A stretch of 63,235 bases of DNA, from the NCBI GenBank assembly GCA_945931665.1, contig CAMEPL010000003.1, positions 1-63,235 on the forward strand, given 5' to 3'. How positions within the stretch are numbered: position 1 is the first letter of the stretch; the number at the start of each line of letters is the position of its first letter. Origin of the DNA: an uncultured Clostridium sp. Its GTDB lineage: Bacteria; Bacillota; Clostridia; Peptostreptococcales; Peptostreptococcaceae. This document shows positions 27,991 through 37,017 of the stretch, in pieces. Under the pieces are notes generated by a model that saw only the letters and a program-made list of their open reading frames with translations, was not told the DNA's origin and ran no database searches. A program made the translations under genes and the position numbers.

Positions 27991-28485
27991 ATGAATTACT
28001 TTATACAAGATTTAAATGTATTTTATGCAACTATTTACGGTGGAATAGTAATAGGAATATTATTTGATATTAACAGATCATTAAAGAATAACTTTAAATT
28101 TATTAGGAAGTTATCTTTTATATTTGATATACTGTTTTGGCTAATTATTACGGCAATTATTTTTATTGTTGTTAATACAGTCAGCAAGTTTCAATTAAGG
28201 TATTATCATTTTGTGGCGCTAGTTGTTGGATTTGTTTTATATTACAATACTATAAGCAAGTTTATACTTAAGTTTAACAATATGGTAATAAACTTTATAA
28301 AGTCATTAATAAAGAAAATAATATTGACTTTAGTCGCAATATTAGAGAATTTGTATTACGTTATAGTCTATACAATACATTTTTTATTTGATATCATATT
28401 TTACATACCAAACATCATTTTTACAATAAAAAAGAATACATCTAGAAGACCTTTGGTAAAAAAGAAAATGAAAAAGGGTGTGTAG
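27991..28485 (+). CDS. yabQ: Spore cortex membrane protein YabQ
   Basis: 164 residues, starting at the base after the yabP stop. There are four to five hydrophobic segments (for example IYGGIVIGILFDI, FDILFWLIITAIIFIVV, FVALVVGFVLYYN) and a basic C-terminus. The family is needed for spore cortex formation in Bacillus and locates to the membrane around the forespore. Its identity rests on the GGIVIGILFDI segment, overall topology and its conserved place between yabP and divIC. Confidence 0.88.
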   Translation: MNYFIQDLNVFYATIYGGIVIGILFDINRSLKNNFKFIRKLSFIFDILFWLIITAIIFIVVNTVSKFQLRYYHFVALVVGFVLYYNTISKFILKFNNMVINFIKSLIKKIILTLVAILENLYYVIVYTIHFLFDIIFYIPNIIFTIKKNTSRRPLVKKKMKKGV

Positions 28486-28486
28486 T

Positions 28487-28768
28487 ATGAACTTAAGAAA
28501 AAAATTCTCTGGCCAATATATTTTAATATGTATGTTTGCATTTTTTATAATTTTTACTTTAATAGTAGGAGTTATGGTACAATTACAGAATATCAGAGAT
28601 TATAAAGAAGAAATAACTACACTAAAGTATGAACTAGATACTACAGAAAAACAATTAAAAAACGTTAAAAATAGTAAAGCTTATAAAAATGATGCAGAAT
28701 TAGAGGATTTAGCAAGAAATCAACTAGGAATGGTAAAGGAACACGAGATAATATATTTAGAAAAATAA
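28487..28768 (+). CDS. divIC: Septum formation initiator DivIC (FtsB-like)
   Basis: 93 residues from the ATG at 28487, one base after the yabQ stop, with AAAGGGTG inside the end of yabQ; a GTG nine bases upstream is less likely. Short cytoplasmic N-terminus, one membrane segment (QYILICMFAFFIIFTLIVGVM), then an extracytoplasmic coiled coil (YKEEITTLKYELDTTEKQL) and the family C-terminal motif LEDLARNQLGMVKEHEIIY. It forms the DivIC-FtsL-DivIB complex of the divisome. Confidence 0.92.
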   Translation: MNLRKKFSGQYILICMFAFFIIFTLIVGVMVQLQNIRDYKEEITTLKYELDTTEKQLKNVKNSKAYKNDAELEDLARNQLGMVKEHEIIYLEK

Positions 28769-28790
28769 TTGAATATTTAAAATAAGTAAA

Positions 28791-28824
28791 TGGTGACTCT
28801 TTTTGGGTTGCCTTTTTTGTTTTA
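28791..28824 (+). terminator. Probable divIC terminator
   Basis: GGTGACTC (about 28791-28798) can pair with GGTTGCC-containing sequence near 28805-28812 using several G-U pairs, followed by a T-run. It is weaker than the others. Confidence 0.5.
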
Positions 28825-28917
28825 TAATAAAAGCAGTATAAATAATTAAATTAATTTACCAAAGATATTATCAAGATAAATGTAAATTCGAGATAATTAT
28901 ATAATTAGGAGGATAAT

Positions 28918-29844
28918 ATGAAAATAGGAACGATAGATATAGGGACGAATTCTATGAGATTATTAACTGCTGTTTATAAAGATGGCAAAATAATTGATAG
29001 AAAAAAATATGTAAATACGACTAGAATAGGGCAAGGAGTAGACGACAAGGGATATATATCAAAAGAGGCTATTGATAGAAATATACAAGCATTAAAAGAG
29101 TTTAAAGCTATATGTGATGAAGAAGGCTGTGAATATATTTGCTGCATGGGCACATCAGCATTGAGAGATAGTAAAAACTCTGACGAATTTATAAAACTAG
29201 CTAAAAAAGAATCAGGTATAGATGTTGAAGTAATTACAGGCGAGAGAGAATCTAATCTAGGATTTTTAGGAGTATTAGAAGGTGTTGAAAAGAATGAACT
29301 TGAGGAAATACTAGTTATAGATATAGGAGGAGGATCGACTGAATTTATTGTTGGTGATAAAAATGGTGTGAATTTCTGTAAGAGTGAAAATATAGGGGCA
29401 CTTAGATTAACAGAAAAGTTTTTAAAAACTGAGATAGTAAGTGATGATGAATTAAAACAAACTATATCATTTATTGAGGATACAATCGAAGATACTATTA
29501 ACACAATCAAAAGCAAAAATATAAAAAAATTAGTTGGTATAGGTGGCACAGTGACATCTGTATCTGCTATAAATCAAAAATTAGAAGTTTATTCTATGGA
29601 AAAAGTGCACAATAGTAAAATATGCAAAAAAGAGTTAGACGAAATTCTACAAATGCTAAAAAATATGACACTAGAAGATAAAAAGAGACTAAAAGGGCTA
29701 CAACCAAAAAGAGCAGATATTATAACAGCTGGTGTAGTAATTTTGGACATAATAATGGAAAAGCTTGAATTAAATGAAATAATTGTAAGTGAATACGATA
29801 ATTTGGAAGGCTTAATGTGTCAAATAGCAAAAAAGATGTCTTAA
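28918..29844 (+). CDS. Exopolyphosphatase / guanosine pentaphosphatase family (Ppx/GppA)
   Basis: 308 residues, the short single-lobe-pair form with an actin-like ATPase fold. Signature motifs are IDIGTNSMRLL (N-terminal phosphate loop), GERESNLGFLGVL, and VIDIGGGSTEF. It hydrolyses the end phosphate of polyphosphate or pppGpp; which substrate is used cannot be told from sequence. The C-terminal HD-like domain of longer Ppx proteins is absent, as in many clostridial members. The ATG lies behind TTAGGAGGA. It precedes spoIIE by 86 bp. Confidence 0.9.
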   Translation: MKIGTIDIGTNSMRLLTAVYKDGKIIDRKKYVNTTRIGQGVDDKGYISKEAIDRNIQALKEFKAICDEEGCEYICCMGTSALRDSKNSDEFIKLAKKESGIDVEVITGERESNLGFLGVLEGVEKNELEEILVIDIGGGSTEFIVGDKNGVNFCKSENIGALRLTEKFLKTEIVSDDELKQTISFIEDTIEDTINTIKSKNIKKLVGIGGTVTSVSAINQKLEVYSMEKVHNSKICKKELDEILQMLKNMTLEDKKRLKGLQPKRADIITAGVVILDIIMEKLELNEIIVSEYDNLEGLMCQIAKKMS

Positions 29845-29869
29845 AGTTTTTTGATTCTATGTACTGAAA

Positions 29870-29902
29870 ATGACAAATTAATTTCTCCTGCTTTGCTACA
29901 AT
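29870..29902 (+). promoter_or_regulatory. Spo0A-type promoter of spoIIE
   Basis: ATGACA (29870-29875), a 21-base spacer and TACAAT (29897-29902). The long spacing is the unusual feature known from Spo0A-activated sigma-A promoters such as Bacillus spoIIE and spoIIG. The -35 region overlaps TGACAAA (29871-29877), one base off the 0A-box consensus TGNCGAA. Confidence 0.6.
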
Positions 29903-29930
29903 TTTATGTAAACAAAGGAGGAGATTTTTT

Positions 29931-32297
29931 ATGGATAGAACAATCACCATTAAAAATAAGAGGTCTAATACCAGCCACTTAAAACTCTCGAAAATGTTTG
30001 ATTCAAAAACTCTCATTTTCATGATTATTGGATTTTTATTAAGCAGATCAATCTTAATTGATGGAATTGCTCCATTGGGATTAGCTTTTTTCTTATATAT
30101 ATGCAAAGTAGATAAATATAGAATACCGGTTTATTTAGCAACCCTAGCTGGAACATTACTATCATTTAATGACATACCTATAGTAATTAAGTATGTTGCT
30201 TGTTTAACATTAATACTAATTTTCAGCAGAAAAATTAAAGAAATTACATCAATAATTAAATTAAGTTTAGTTGGAGTTTTTGTAACATTGCCAGCATCAG
30301 TAGTATGTACTTGTGTTACTAATCCAGGATTATTTAATTTTATAATTGTAGGAATAGAGGCAGTGATAGTATTTACATCATCTTTTATATTTGCATATGG
30401 TGTAAAATTTTTAATATCAAACCAAAACAAAATGGCCATAAAAACAGAAGAAATAATATCTATCAGCTTATTAGCTACTTTCAGTATAATGGGAGTGGGA
30501 CAAACAGCTATATTAGGTGTTTCACTTAGAGCTGTCTTAGCTACAATATTTATATTGGTATCATCAATTATAGGAGGGGCAAGCATTGGCTCATCCTGTG
30601 GCGTAATAGTTGGACTAGCTTTTATCATTAATAATGCTGTATCAGCGATATATATGGGTATATATGCATTTGCTGGTCTTATAGGTGGAGCATTCAATAA
30701 GGTGAACAGATATTTATGTATTCTAGGGTATGTGTTGAGCTGGATAATTATATTTGCATATACTTCTGGGATAGAGTCAAATATAAATTCGATAAGGGAT
30801 ATATTAATAGGAGCCTTAATTGTATCAATTCTTCCTAAATCACTATTTTCAAGAATTGAATCGGCTATAAAAATAAATATAAATGCATCCCAATCAGTCA
30901 GCAACTATATTATGAGAACTAAAAACTTAACAAATAGCAAATTAGAAAATATGCAAAGAGCTTATAATGAGCTTGCAAATACATTTGAAAAGATAAGACA
31001 GAAAGATGAAATCATAAATCAAAATGATATGGCTCAGTTAATAGACATGATTTATACAGATGAGTGTACTTCTTGTAGTATGAAAAAAGTATGTTGGGAG
31101 GTGAGATTTAATAAAACATATACACTGATATATGATATGATTCAGAATTTAGAGGAAGGTCAACTAAGTACAGATGCGATACCAGAGGAATTTAGAAAAT
31201 CTTGCATGAATCCAGAGCAAATAATGAAAATATCTAATTATTATTATAAAATATTTGCACTCAACTATGATTGGAGCATGAAGTTTGAAGAGGGTAGAAA
31301 GCTAATAGCTGACCAAATAAGAAATATCTCTAAATCTATAAAAGGTTTATCTGAAGATATAGAAAACAGTGCAATGTTAGATTTAGTAAAAGAAAAGAAC
31401 ATACTAGAAGAATTAGAAAGACATAATATAATAGTTAACAAAGTTAACTACTTAACAAAAGGAAAAGACGAATTTAAAATAACAATAGATAAGAATACAT
31501 GTGCGAATGGGGGGTTATGCGATGAAAAGTTGATAAGAATAATATCGGATTACTTAGGAGAACAGTTATCGGCTCAAAAGTATGGTTGTAATATATACAA
31601 AGATACTTGTAAAATAGTTCTTACTAAGGCTGAGAAGTACACTGCTACAACACAAGCAGTTTCATTATCTAGAGATGGACATGTATTGTGCGGAGACAAT
31701 TATACTTATATGGAGATTGATAATGGGCAGTATATGATGGCCATATGTGATGGCATGGGAAAAGGAAAGAGAGCCTATGATGAATCTTCGACAACCATAG
31801 ATATACTTGAAAAAATGATTGAAGCCAGAATTGATAATGAAATTGTGATTAAGACAATTAATAATATGCTTTTACTTAGTAATTCAGATGAAATTTTTTC
31901 AACATTAGATTTGGGCATTATCGATTTGAAACAGGGGAGACTAGAAACTGTTAAAATGGGTGCTTGTTCAACATATATTAAAAGAGCAAATAATGATGTG
32001 GATTTTATATCATCATCATCTCTACCTGTTGGAATTTTATCTGATATAAAATTAGATAGACATAATTATAAGTTGAACGATGGAGATTATATTATCATGG
32101 TTTCTGATGGGATTATAGACGCAGGTAAAAATAATGATATCGGTGAAAATTGGTTGATTTACTTCCTGAAAAAATTAAATACTTATGATCCTAAAGAAAT
32201 GATAGATAAGATAGTAGATAGGGCTTTAGAGTTGCAGCTTGATAAAATAGAAGATGACATGACAGTTATGGTCACAAAAGTAAATAAGATAAAATAA
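29931..32297 (+). CDS. spoIIE: Stage II sporulation protein E (SpoIIE phosphatase)
   Basis: 788 residues. SpoIIE is the PP2C-type serine phosphatase at the asymmetric septum that dephosphorylates SpoIIAA and so frees sigma-F in the forespore. The N-terminal third (about 30-300) has around ten membrane segments. A central regulatory and coiled region carries a Cys cluster (DECTSCSMKKVCWE). The phosphatase domain (about 570-785) shows GDNYTYMEIDNGQYMMA, the metal motif CDGMGKGKRAYDES and VSDGIIDAG. The ATG is behind AAAGGAGGAG. A Spo0A-type promoter precedes it. Confidence 0.96.
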   Translation: MDRTITIKNKRSNTSHLKLSKMFDSKTLIFMIIGFLLSRSILIDGIAPLGLAFFLYICKVDKYRIPVYLATLAGTLLSFNDIPIVIKYVACLTLILIFSRKIKEITSIIKLSLVGVFVTLPASVVCTCVTNPGLFNFIIVGIEAVIVFTSSFIFAYGVKFLISNQNKMAIKTEEIISISLLATFSIMGVGQTAILGVSLRAVLATIFILVSSIIGGASIGSSCGVIVGLAFIINNAVSAIYMGIYAFAGLIGGAFNKVNRYLCILGYVLSWIIIFAYTSGIESNINSIRDILIGALIVSILPKSLFSRIESAIKININASQSVSNYIMRTKNLTNSKLENMQRAYNELANTFEKIRQKDEIINQNDMAQLIDMIYTDECTSCSMKKVCWEVRFNKTYTLIYDMIQNLEEGQLSTDAIPEEFRKSCMNPEQIMKISNYYYKIFALNYDWSMKFEEGRKLIADQIRNISKSIKGLSEDIENSAMLDLVKEKNILEELERHNIIVNKVNYLTKGKDEFKITIDKNTCANGGLCDEKLIRIISDYLGEQLSAQKYGCNIYKDTCKIVLTKAEKYTATTQAVSLSRDGHVLCGDNYTYMEIDNGQYMMAICDGMGKGKRAYDESSTTIDILEKMIEARIDNEIVIKTINNMLLLSNSDEIFSTLDLGIIDLKQGRLETVKMGACSTYIKRANNDVDFISSSSLPVGILSDIKLDRHNYKLNDGDYIIMVSDGIIDAGKNNDIGENWLIYFLKKLNTYDPKEMIDKIVDRALELQLDKIEDDMTVMVTKVNKIK

Positions 32298-32357
32298 ACT
32301 CACTACTTAACAAATTATAAGTATTGATATAAGTTAAAAAATGAATTCTCATACCAG

Positions 32358-32534
32358 TTATCTACAGCAATTGTGAAAAACTAGTAGATACCTGTTAATA
32401 AATAGATAAAAAGTGTTGATAAGTATAAAAAATATTCACAACTAGATAATATATATCTAAATATAGAGGTGCCTAAACGAGCCAAATATGAAACAGGAAA
32501 AGGTTTGTTGATATATTGATAAAATTGTGGATAA
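32358..32534. promoter_or_regulatory. DnaA-box cluster
   Basis: Perfect box TGTGGATAA (32526-32534, reverse orientation of TTATCCACA). One-mismatch boxes: TTATCTACA (32358-32366), TGTTAATAA (32393-32401), TGTTGATAA (32414-32422) and ATATTCACA (32432-32440). The AT-rich background makes one-mismatch hits easier, so the density and the perfect member are the evidence. Confidence 0.5.
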
Positions 32535-32582
32535 CTTAATTATAAACTGTATAAACTTATAAAAATTGAATAATAAAATAAA

Positions 32583-32629
32583 AAAAAGTCATCCTAATAT
32601 TAAGTAATTATAAGAAAGGATGGCTTTTT
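32583..32629 (+). terminator. Terminator-like hairpin overlapping the ribosome binding site of the peptidase gene
   Basis: AAAAAGTCATCCT (32583-32595) pairs with AGGATGGCTTTTT (32617-32629), 13 bp with one G-U pair. Its T-run touches the ATG at 32630 and its 3' arm contains the AAAGGATGG Shine-Dalgarno sequence. Confidence 0.7.
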
Positions 32630-34582
32630 ATGGGCAAAAAGTTAAATACAATAGGAATAATAGTATTTATAGCTGTTTTAATAGGCGGTGTCTTTTATGG
32701 AATAAATAGATTTAATGAAAGAGAAGTTAATCACGTAACATTTATTAACAATAATGATGACAATAAGGATAATTCACTAGATAGCGAATACAACTATGTA
32801 TTTTCTTTTATTGATGATAATGATGATAAAAAGGGTGAAGAATCCAATAGTAATTATAAATATGTGACTTGGAATTTACAATCATTGTTTAAATCAGACG
32901 AAGCATGGGAAAAAGAATTATCTAAATTTGATAAAGACATGAATGAGCTAGAGAATTACGTTGGTAAAATTACTAAATCAAAAACTCATTTTGTATCAGC
33001 CCTTAAGATTAAAGAAAAATTAGATATTAGGTTAGAAAAATTATATGCCTATGCCAAATTAAGCAAAGATGTAAATAAAAATTCTTATAAATATTTAGAT
33101 ATGATAAACAAAATCAGCAAAGTTGATTCAAAATATAGCAGAATATGTTCAGATTTAGAATTAGAAATACTTAAGCTACCTGATTCTACTTATAATGAGT
33201 ATCTAAAAAATAAAAAAGTACAAAAAAAGTTTAAAATATATTTACAAGAAATAAGAAAGAGTAAAAATCATTATTTAGATGAAAAATCAGAAAGTATCTT
33301 AAATAAAATGGGTAATATACTTTCACTACCTTCAGATATATATGATTTATTTAGTAATATGGATAAAGATAGCGGTGATACACCATCAGAGTATTCATCA
33401 AAAATTAGATCATCAGATAGAAATACAAGAAAAACAGCATTTACAAATGAATTTGTAATTTATAATGACAACATAAATACATTATCAGGGCTATTGATAG
33501 GTCAAGCAAATAGTAATATTTTTTATTCAGATATTAGAAAATATAATTCTAGTTTAGAAATGTATTTAGATGGTGATGAAGTAGATTCAAAGATATATGA
33601 CAATTTAATAGAAACAGTGAGCAAAAATAGCGAAGGGTTACACAAATATATTTCTTTAAGAAAAAAATTATTAAATATAGATAAGGTACATTATTATGAT
33701 ATGTTTGTTCCAATTGTCGAAGAACAAAATAGTGATATATCTTATGATAAAGCTATTTCTCTAGTTTATGCAGCACTTGAACCATTAGGTGAAGAATATG
33801 AAGATATAGCTTATAAAGCCTTTAATGAAAGATGGATAGATGTCTATTCGAGTGATGATAAAGTGGGAGGAGGATACTGTCTATCTGTATATAATAATCA
33901 TCCATATATATTGCTTAATTACGATAATTCACTAGATTCTGTATCTACTTTAGTGCATGAATTAGGTCATGGTGTTTACGGATATTTAAGTCAAAAAAAT
34001 CAGGAATATTATAATGCTCAACCATCAATATTTACACATGAGGTGGCATCAACTACAAATGAGGCATTATTATATGAGTTCTTAATAAAGAATGCAGGTA
34101 ATAATAAACAAAAGGCATATTATATTACTCAATATATGGACTTTATTAAAGACACTCTTTATACACAAACTATGTATGCTGAATTTGAGCGAGATGTACA
34201 TTCTATGTTGGAGAACAATGAAAATGTAAATACACTAGTATTAAATGATTTATGGTCACATTTATTAAAAAAATATTATGGTAATGATTTTGAAGTTGAT
34301 CCTCTTGCAATGATAGGATGGGCTAGAATACCACATTTTTATAATAGTTTTTATGTTTATAAATATGCAACAGGATGCAGCAGTGCTATAAGTTTTTCAC
34401 AAGATATTTTAAATAATGGTCCTGAAAATTATATCAACTTCTTGAAAAAGGGAGGTTCTGATAAACCGCTCAACTTATTAAAAAGTAGTGGGGTTGATTT
34501 AACTAATGATAAATCCATCCAAGTAAGTATCGATAAATTCAATAAATTATTAGCTGAATTAGAGAAGTTAACTAATAATTAA
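32630..34582 (+). CDS. Membrane-anchored M3 family (PepF-like) oligoendopeptidase
   Basis: 650 residues. A single N-terminal membrane segment (IGIIVFIAVLIGGVFYGI) and an acidic Asn/Asp-rich linker (about 30-75) precede an M3B oligoendopeptidase F-like domain. The zinc site is intact: HELGH at 443-447 with the third ligand E471 in THEVAST. Usual PepF is cytosolic; the anchor with no visible cleavage site would place the catalytic domain outside the membrane. The ATG has AAAGGATGG, which lies within a terminator-like hairpin. Neighbours spoIIE and galU give no clear functional link. Substrates are probably short peptides, but which is unknown. Confidence 0.88.
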   Translation: MGKKLNTIGIIVFIAVLIGGVFYGINRFNEREVNHVTFINNNDDNKDNSLDSEYNYVFSFIDDNDDKKGEESNSNYKYVTWNLQSLFKSDEAWEKELSKFDKDMNELENYVGKITKSKTHFVSALKIKEKLDIRLEKLYAYAKLSKDVNKNSYKYLDMINKISKVDSKYSRICSDLELEILKLPDSTYNEYLKNKKVQKKFKIYLQEIRKSKNHYLDEKSESILNKMGNILSLPSDIYDLFSNMDKDSGDTPSEYSSKIRSSDRNTRKTAFTNEFVIYNDNINTLSGLLIGQANSNIFYSDIRKYNSSLEMYLDGDEVDSKIYDNLIETVSKNSEGLHKYISLRKKLLNIDKVHYYDMFVPIVEEQNSDISYDKAISLVYAALEPLGEEYEDIAYKAFNERWIDVYSSDDKVGGGYCLSVYNNHPYILLNYDNSLDSVSTLVHELGHGVYGYLSQKNQEYYNAQPSIFTHEVASTTNEALLYEFLIKNAGNNKQKAYYITQYMDFIKDTLYTQTMYAEFERDVHSMLENNENVNTLVLNDLWSHLLKKYYGNDFEVDPLAMIGWARIPHFYNSFYVYKYATGCSSAISFSQDILNNGPENYINFLKKGGSDKPLNLLKSSGVDLTNDKSIQVSIDKFNKLLAELEKLTNN

Positions 34583-34694
34583 AGTGACAAAAATATATTA
34601 ATAAGGTAGAATAATATGTAAATATGATAGTTTATTTAATAATTAATTTAGGATATATTTTTGTATAACAATGGATTTTGGAGGGAGGATTTAT

Positions 34695-35633
34695 ATGCAA
34701 AAAAAAATAAGAAAAGCCGTTATACCAGCTGCAGGATTAGGTACTAGATTTTTACCAGCAACAAAAGCACAACCCAAAGAAATGTTGCCAATAGTAGATA
34801 AACCGACTTTACAATATATAATAGAAGAAGCTGTTGAATCAGGTATAGAAGAAATTCTTATAATTACAGGGAAAAATAAAAAATCGATAGAAGACCATTT
34901 TGATAAATCAGTAGAGTTAGAATTAGAATTAGAGCAAAAAGGAAAAACTGAATTACTAGAAATTGTAAGAAATATAACAAAAATGGTTAATATATATTAT
35001 ATAAGACAAAAAGAACCTAAAGGGTTAGGTGATGCAATTTATTGTGCAAGAAGTTTCATAGGAGATGAACCATTTGCGGTTATGTTAGGTGATGATATAG
35101 TTGATAATGATGTACCATGCCTAAAACAATTAATGTCAGCATATGAAGAGTACAGAACAACTATATTAGGTGTTCAAACTGTTGCACCGGAAGATGCAAA
35201 TAAATATGGAATAATAAATGCTAAATATATAGAAGATAGTGTTTATAAAGTTAAGGATCTAGTTGAAAAGCCTGAACCAGGAAAACAACCTTCTAATATT
35301 GCAATATTAGGAAGATATATAATAACTCCTGAAATATTCGAAATTCTTGAAAATCAAGAGCCTGGAAAAGGTGGAGAAGTACAATTAACAGATGCATTAA
35401 AAACTCTATCTAAAAAAGAAGCGATGTATGCATATGAATTCGAAGGAAGAAGATATGATGTTGGAGATAAATTAGGATTTTTAGAGGCAACAGTTGATTT
35501 TGCTTTAAAGAAACCAGAACTTCAAGAGCCATTTATGGAATATTTAAAAAAGGTATGCAGTGAAAGAACTGTAGAGAAAGAAGTAGCATTATCTACAGAA
35601 TTAAGTTCTGAAGATAAAGATACTGAAAAATAG
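34695..35633 (+). CDS. galU: UTP--glucose-1-phosphate uridylyltransferase
   Basis: 312 residues from the ATG at 34695 (behind GGAGGGAGG; an ATG 24 bp upstream precedes that site). It makes UDP-glucose for glycolipids and wall polymers. Visible signatures: AVIPAAGLGTRFLPATKAQPKEMLPI contains the nucleotide-binding loop, VMLGDDIVDND is the metal site, and LVEKPEPGK and GRYIITPEIF follow. The C-terminus has an acidic tail of about 20 residues (LSTELSSEDKDTEK). It is followed by a 37-codon microprotein gene. Confidence 0.95.
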   Translation: MQKKIRKAVIPAAGLGTRFLPATKAQPKEMLPIVDKPTLQYIIEEAVESGIEEILIITGKNKKSIEDHFDKSVELELELEQKGKTELLEIVRNITKMVNIYYIRQKEPKGLGDAIYCARSFIGDEPFAVMLGDDIVDNDVPCLKQLMSAYEEYRTTILGVQTVAPEDANKYGIINAKYIEDSVYKVKDLVEKPEPGKQPSNIAILGRYIITPEIFEILENQEPGKGGEVQLTDALKTLSKKEAMYAYEFEGRRYDVGDKLGFLEATVDFALKKPELQEPFMEYLKKVCSERTVEKEVALSTELSSEDKDTEK

Positions 35634-35648
35634 AAAGAGGGAATAAAA

Positions 35649-35762
35649 TTGGCTAAAAGTAGACAAGCTAAAATGAATAAAATTGTAGCCATTGGAATAG
35701 CTGTAGTATTACTTGTAACTAGTTTAACTACATTAATAAGTGTTATTTCATGGTATTTATAA
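35649..35762 (+). CDS. 37-residue single-pass membrane microprotein
   Basis: A TTG start seven bases after GAGGG begins MAKSRQAKMNKIVAIGIAVV and continues through one membrane helix of about 23 residues to a TAA. The N-terminus is basic, so the C-terminus should face out. It starts 15 bp after galU and precedes a strong terminator, so it is the last gene of the galU transcript. It resembles other tiny clostridial membrane proteins in shape; no function can be given. Confidence 0.7.
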   Translation: MAKSRQAKMNKIVAIGIAVVLLVTSLTTLISVISWYL

Positions 35763-35765
35763 AAG

Positions 35766-35814
35766 AAAAGAATGTGGAAAATAAATTTTAAATTTTTTCT
35801 ACATTCTTTTTTTT
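35766..35814 (+). terminator. galU-microprotein terminator
   Basis: AAAAGAATGTGGAAAA (35766-35781) pairs with TTTTTTCTACATTCTTTT (35793-35810), one G-U pair, then a T-run. Confidence 0.85.
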
Positions 35815-36015
35815 ATTTATAATAAATAATTAATAGATAACTGGATTTTAGTTTAATAAATAATAAAATTATGTTTATTGGAATTAAATAGTAGACATTA
35901 AATCTAGATAAGGTATAATATTAGTGGTAATAATAAATAAAAAAGTTAAAAAAAGACATATAATTTAAAATGATTAGAATGATATAAATCAAAAACTTAT
36001 AAAAAGGAGAGAATT

Positions 36016-37017
36016 ATGGATAGAAATTTAGCCTTAGAACTTGTAAGGGTTACAGAGTCTGCAGCATTAGTTTCATCACAATTTATGGGAAGAGGAGATA
36101 AAAATGGAGCTGATGGAGCAGCTGTAGAAGCAATGAGAAGAGCATTTGAATCAGTAAAAATTAAAGGTGAAGTTGTAATTGGGGAGGGGGAAATTGACGA
36201 AGCCCCAATGTTATACATAGGTGAAAAAGTAGGAAGTCAAGAAGAAGGAGCTATGGAAGTTGATATAGCAGTTGACCCTCTTGATGGAACAGAATTAATA
36301 GCAAAAGGACTTCCAAATGCAATAGCAGTAATAGCTATGGGCAAAAAAGGTTCTTTATTAAATGCACCTGATACATATATGAAAAAAATTGTCGTAGGAC
36401 CAAAAGCAAAAGGTGCTATAGATTTAAATAAAAGTGTAGAAGAAAATATAATAAATGTTTCAAAAGCATTAGGAAAGAAAACTACTCAAATGACAATTAT
36501 GGCACAGGATAGAGAAAGACATAACTATATATTTGAAGTTGCTAGAAAATTAGGATGTAAGATAAGAATGTTCGATGCAGGAGATATAGCTGCTGGTATA
36601 GCAACTTGCTTTGAAGAAACTGGTGTTGATATGCTTATGGGAATTGGTGGAGGACCAGAAGGCGTAATAACAGCAGCTGCTATAAAATGTATGGGTGGAG
36701 ATATGCAAGCTCAAATCTATCCATTAAGTGACCAAGAAAGAGAAAGATGTCATGAAATGGGATACTCAGATAAAGATATCGAAAAGATATTAACTATAGA
36801 TGATTTAGCAAAAGGAGACGACTTATTCTTCGCTGCTACAGGAATAACAGAAGGAAATCTATTAAAAGGTGTAGTCGATATGGGTGGAAACAAGGCTAGA
36901 ACAGAATCTGTAGTTATGAGAGGAAAAACAGGAACTATAAGATTTGTAAATGCTATACACAATTTAGATAAAAATGAAATATTAGTAGATTTAATGAAAA
37001 AATATAATATGGAGTAA
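36016..37017 (+). CDS. glpX: Class II fructose-1,6-bisphosphatase
   Basis: 333 residues, typical of GlpX. It dephosphorylates fructose-1,6-bisphosphate in gluconeogenesis, in the lithium-sensitive phosphatase superfamily. Signatures: MGRGDKNGADGAAVEAMR, the metal site GEGEIDEAPML and DPLDGTEL, and GIGGGPEGVITAAA. The ATG is behind AAAGGAGAG. It is transcribed alone, with a strong terminator, ahead of rho. Confidence 0.95.
   Translation: MDRNLALELVRVTESAALVSSQFMGRGDKNGADGAAVEAMRRAFESVKIKGEVVIGEGEIDEAPMLYIGEKVGSQEEGAMEVDIAVDPLDGTELIAKGLPNAIAVIAMGKKGSLLNAPDTYMKKIVVGPKAKGAIDLNKSVEENIINVSKALGKKTTQMTIMAQDRERHNYIFEVARKLGCKIRMFDAGDIAAGIATCFEETGVDMLMGIGGGPEGVITAAAIKCMGGDMQAQIYPLSDQERERCHEMGYSDKDIEKILTIDDLAKGDDLFFAATGITEGNLLKGVVDMGGNKARTESVVMRGKTGTIRFVNAIHNLDKNEILVDLMKKYNME

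Larger units (their letters stand above)
32298..32629. other. 332-bp gap with clustered DnaA-like boxes
   Basis: No ORF. It contains five DnaA-box-like 9-mers within 177 bp (32358-32534, one perfect) and a terminator-like hairpin at 32583-32629 that abuts the next start codon. Confidence 0.6.

Noticed and set aside
28974..29549. Reverse ORF of 191 codons inside ppx/gppA
   Set aside because: It is antisense to the conserved Ppx/GppA motifs with no ribosome binding site; a composition shadow.
30131..30904. Reverse ORF of 257 codons inside spoIIE
   Set aside because: It is antisense to the conserved membrane domain of SpoIIE and has no family-like features; low-complexity product.
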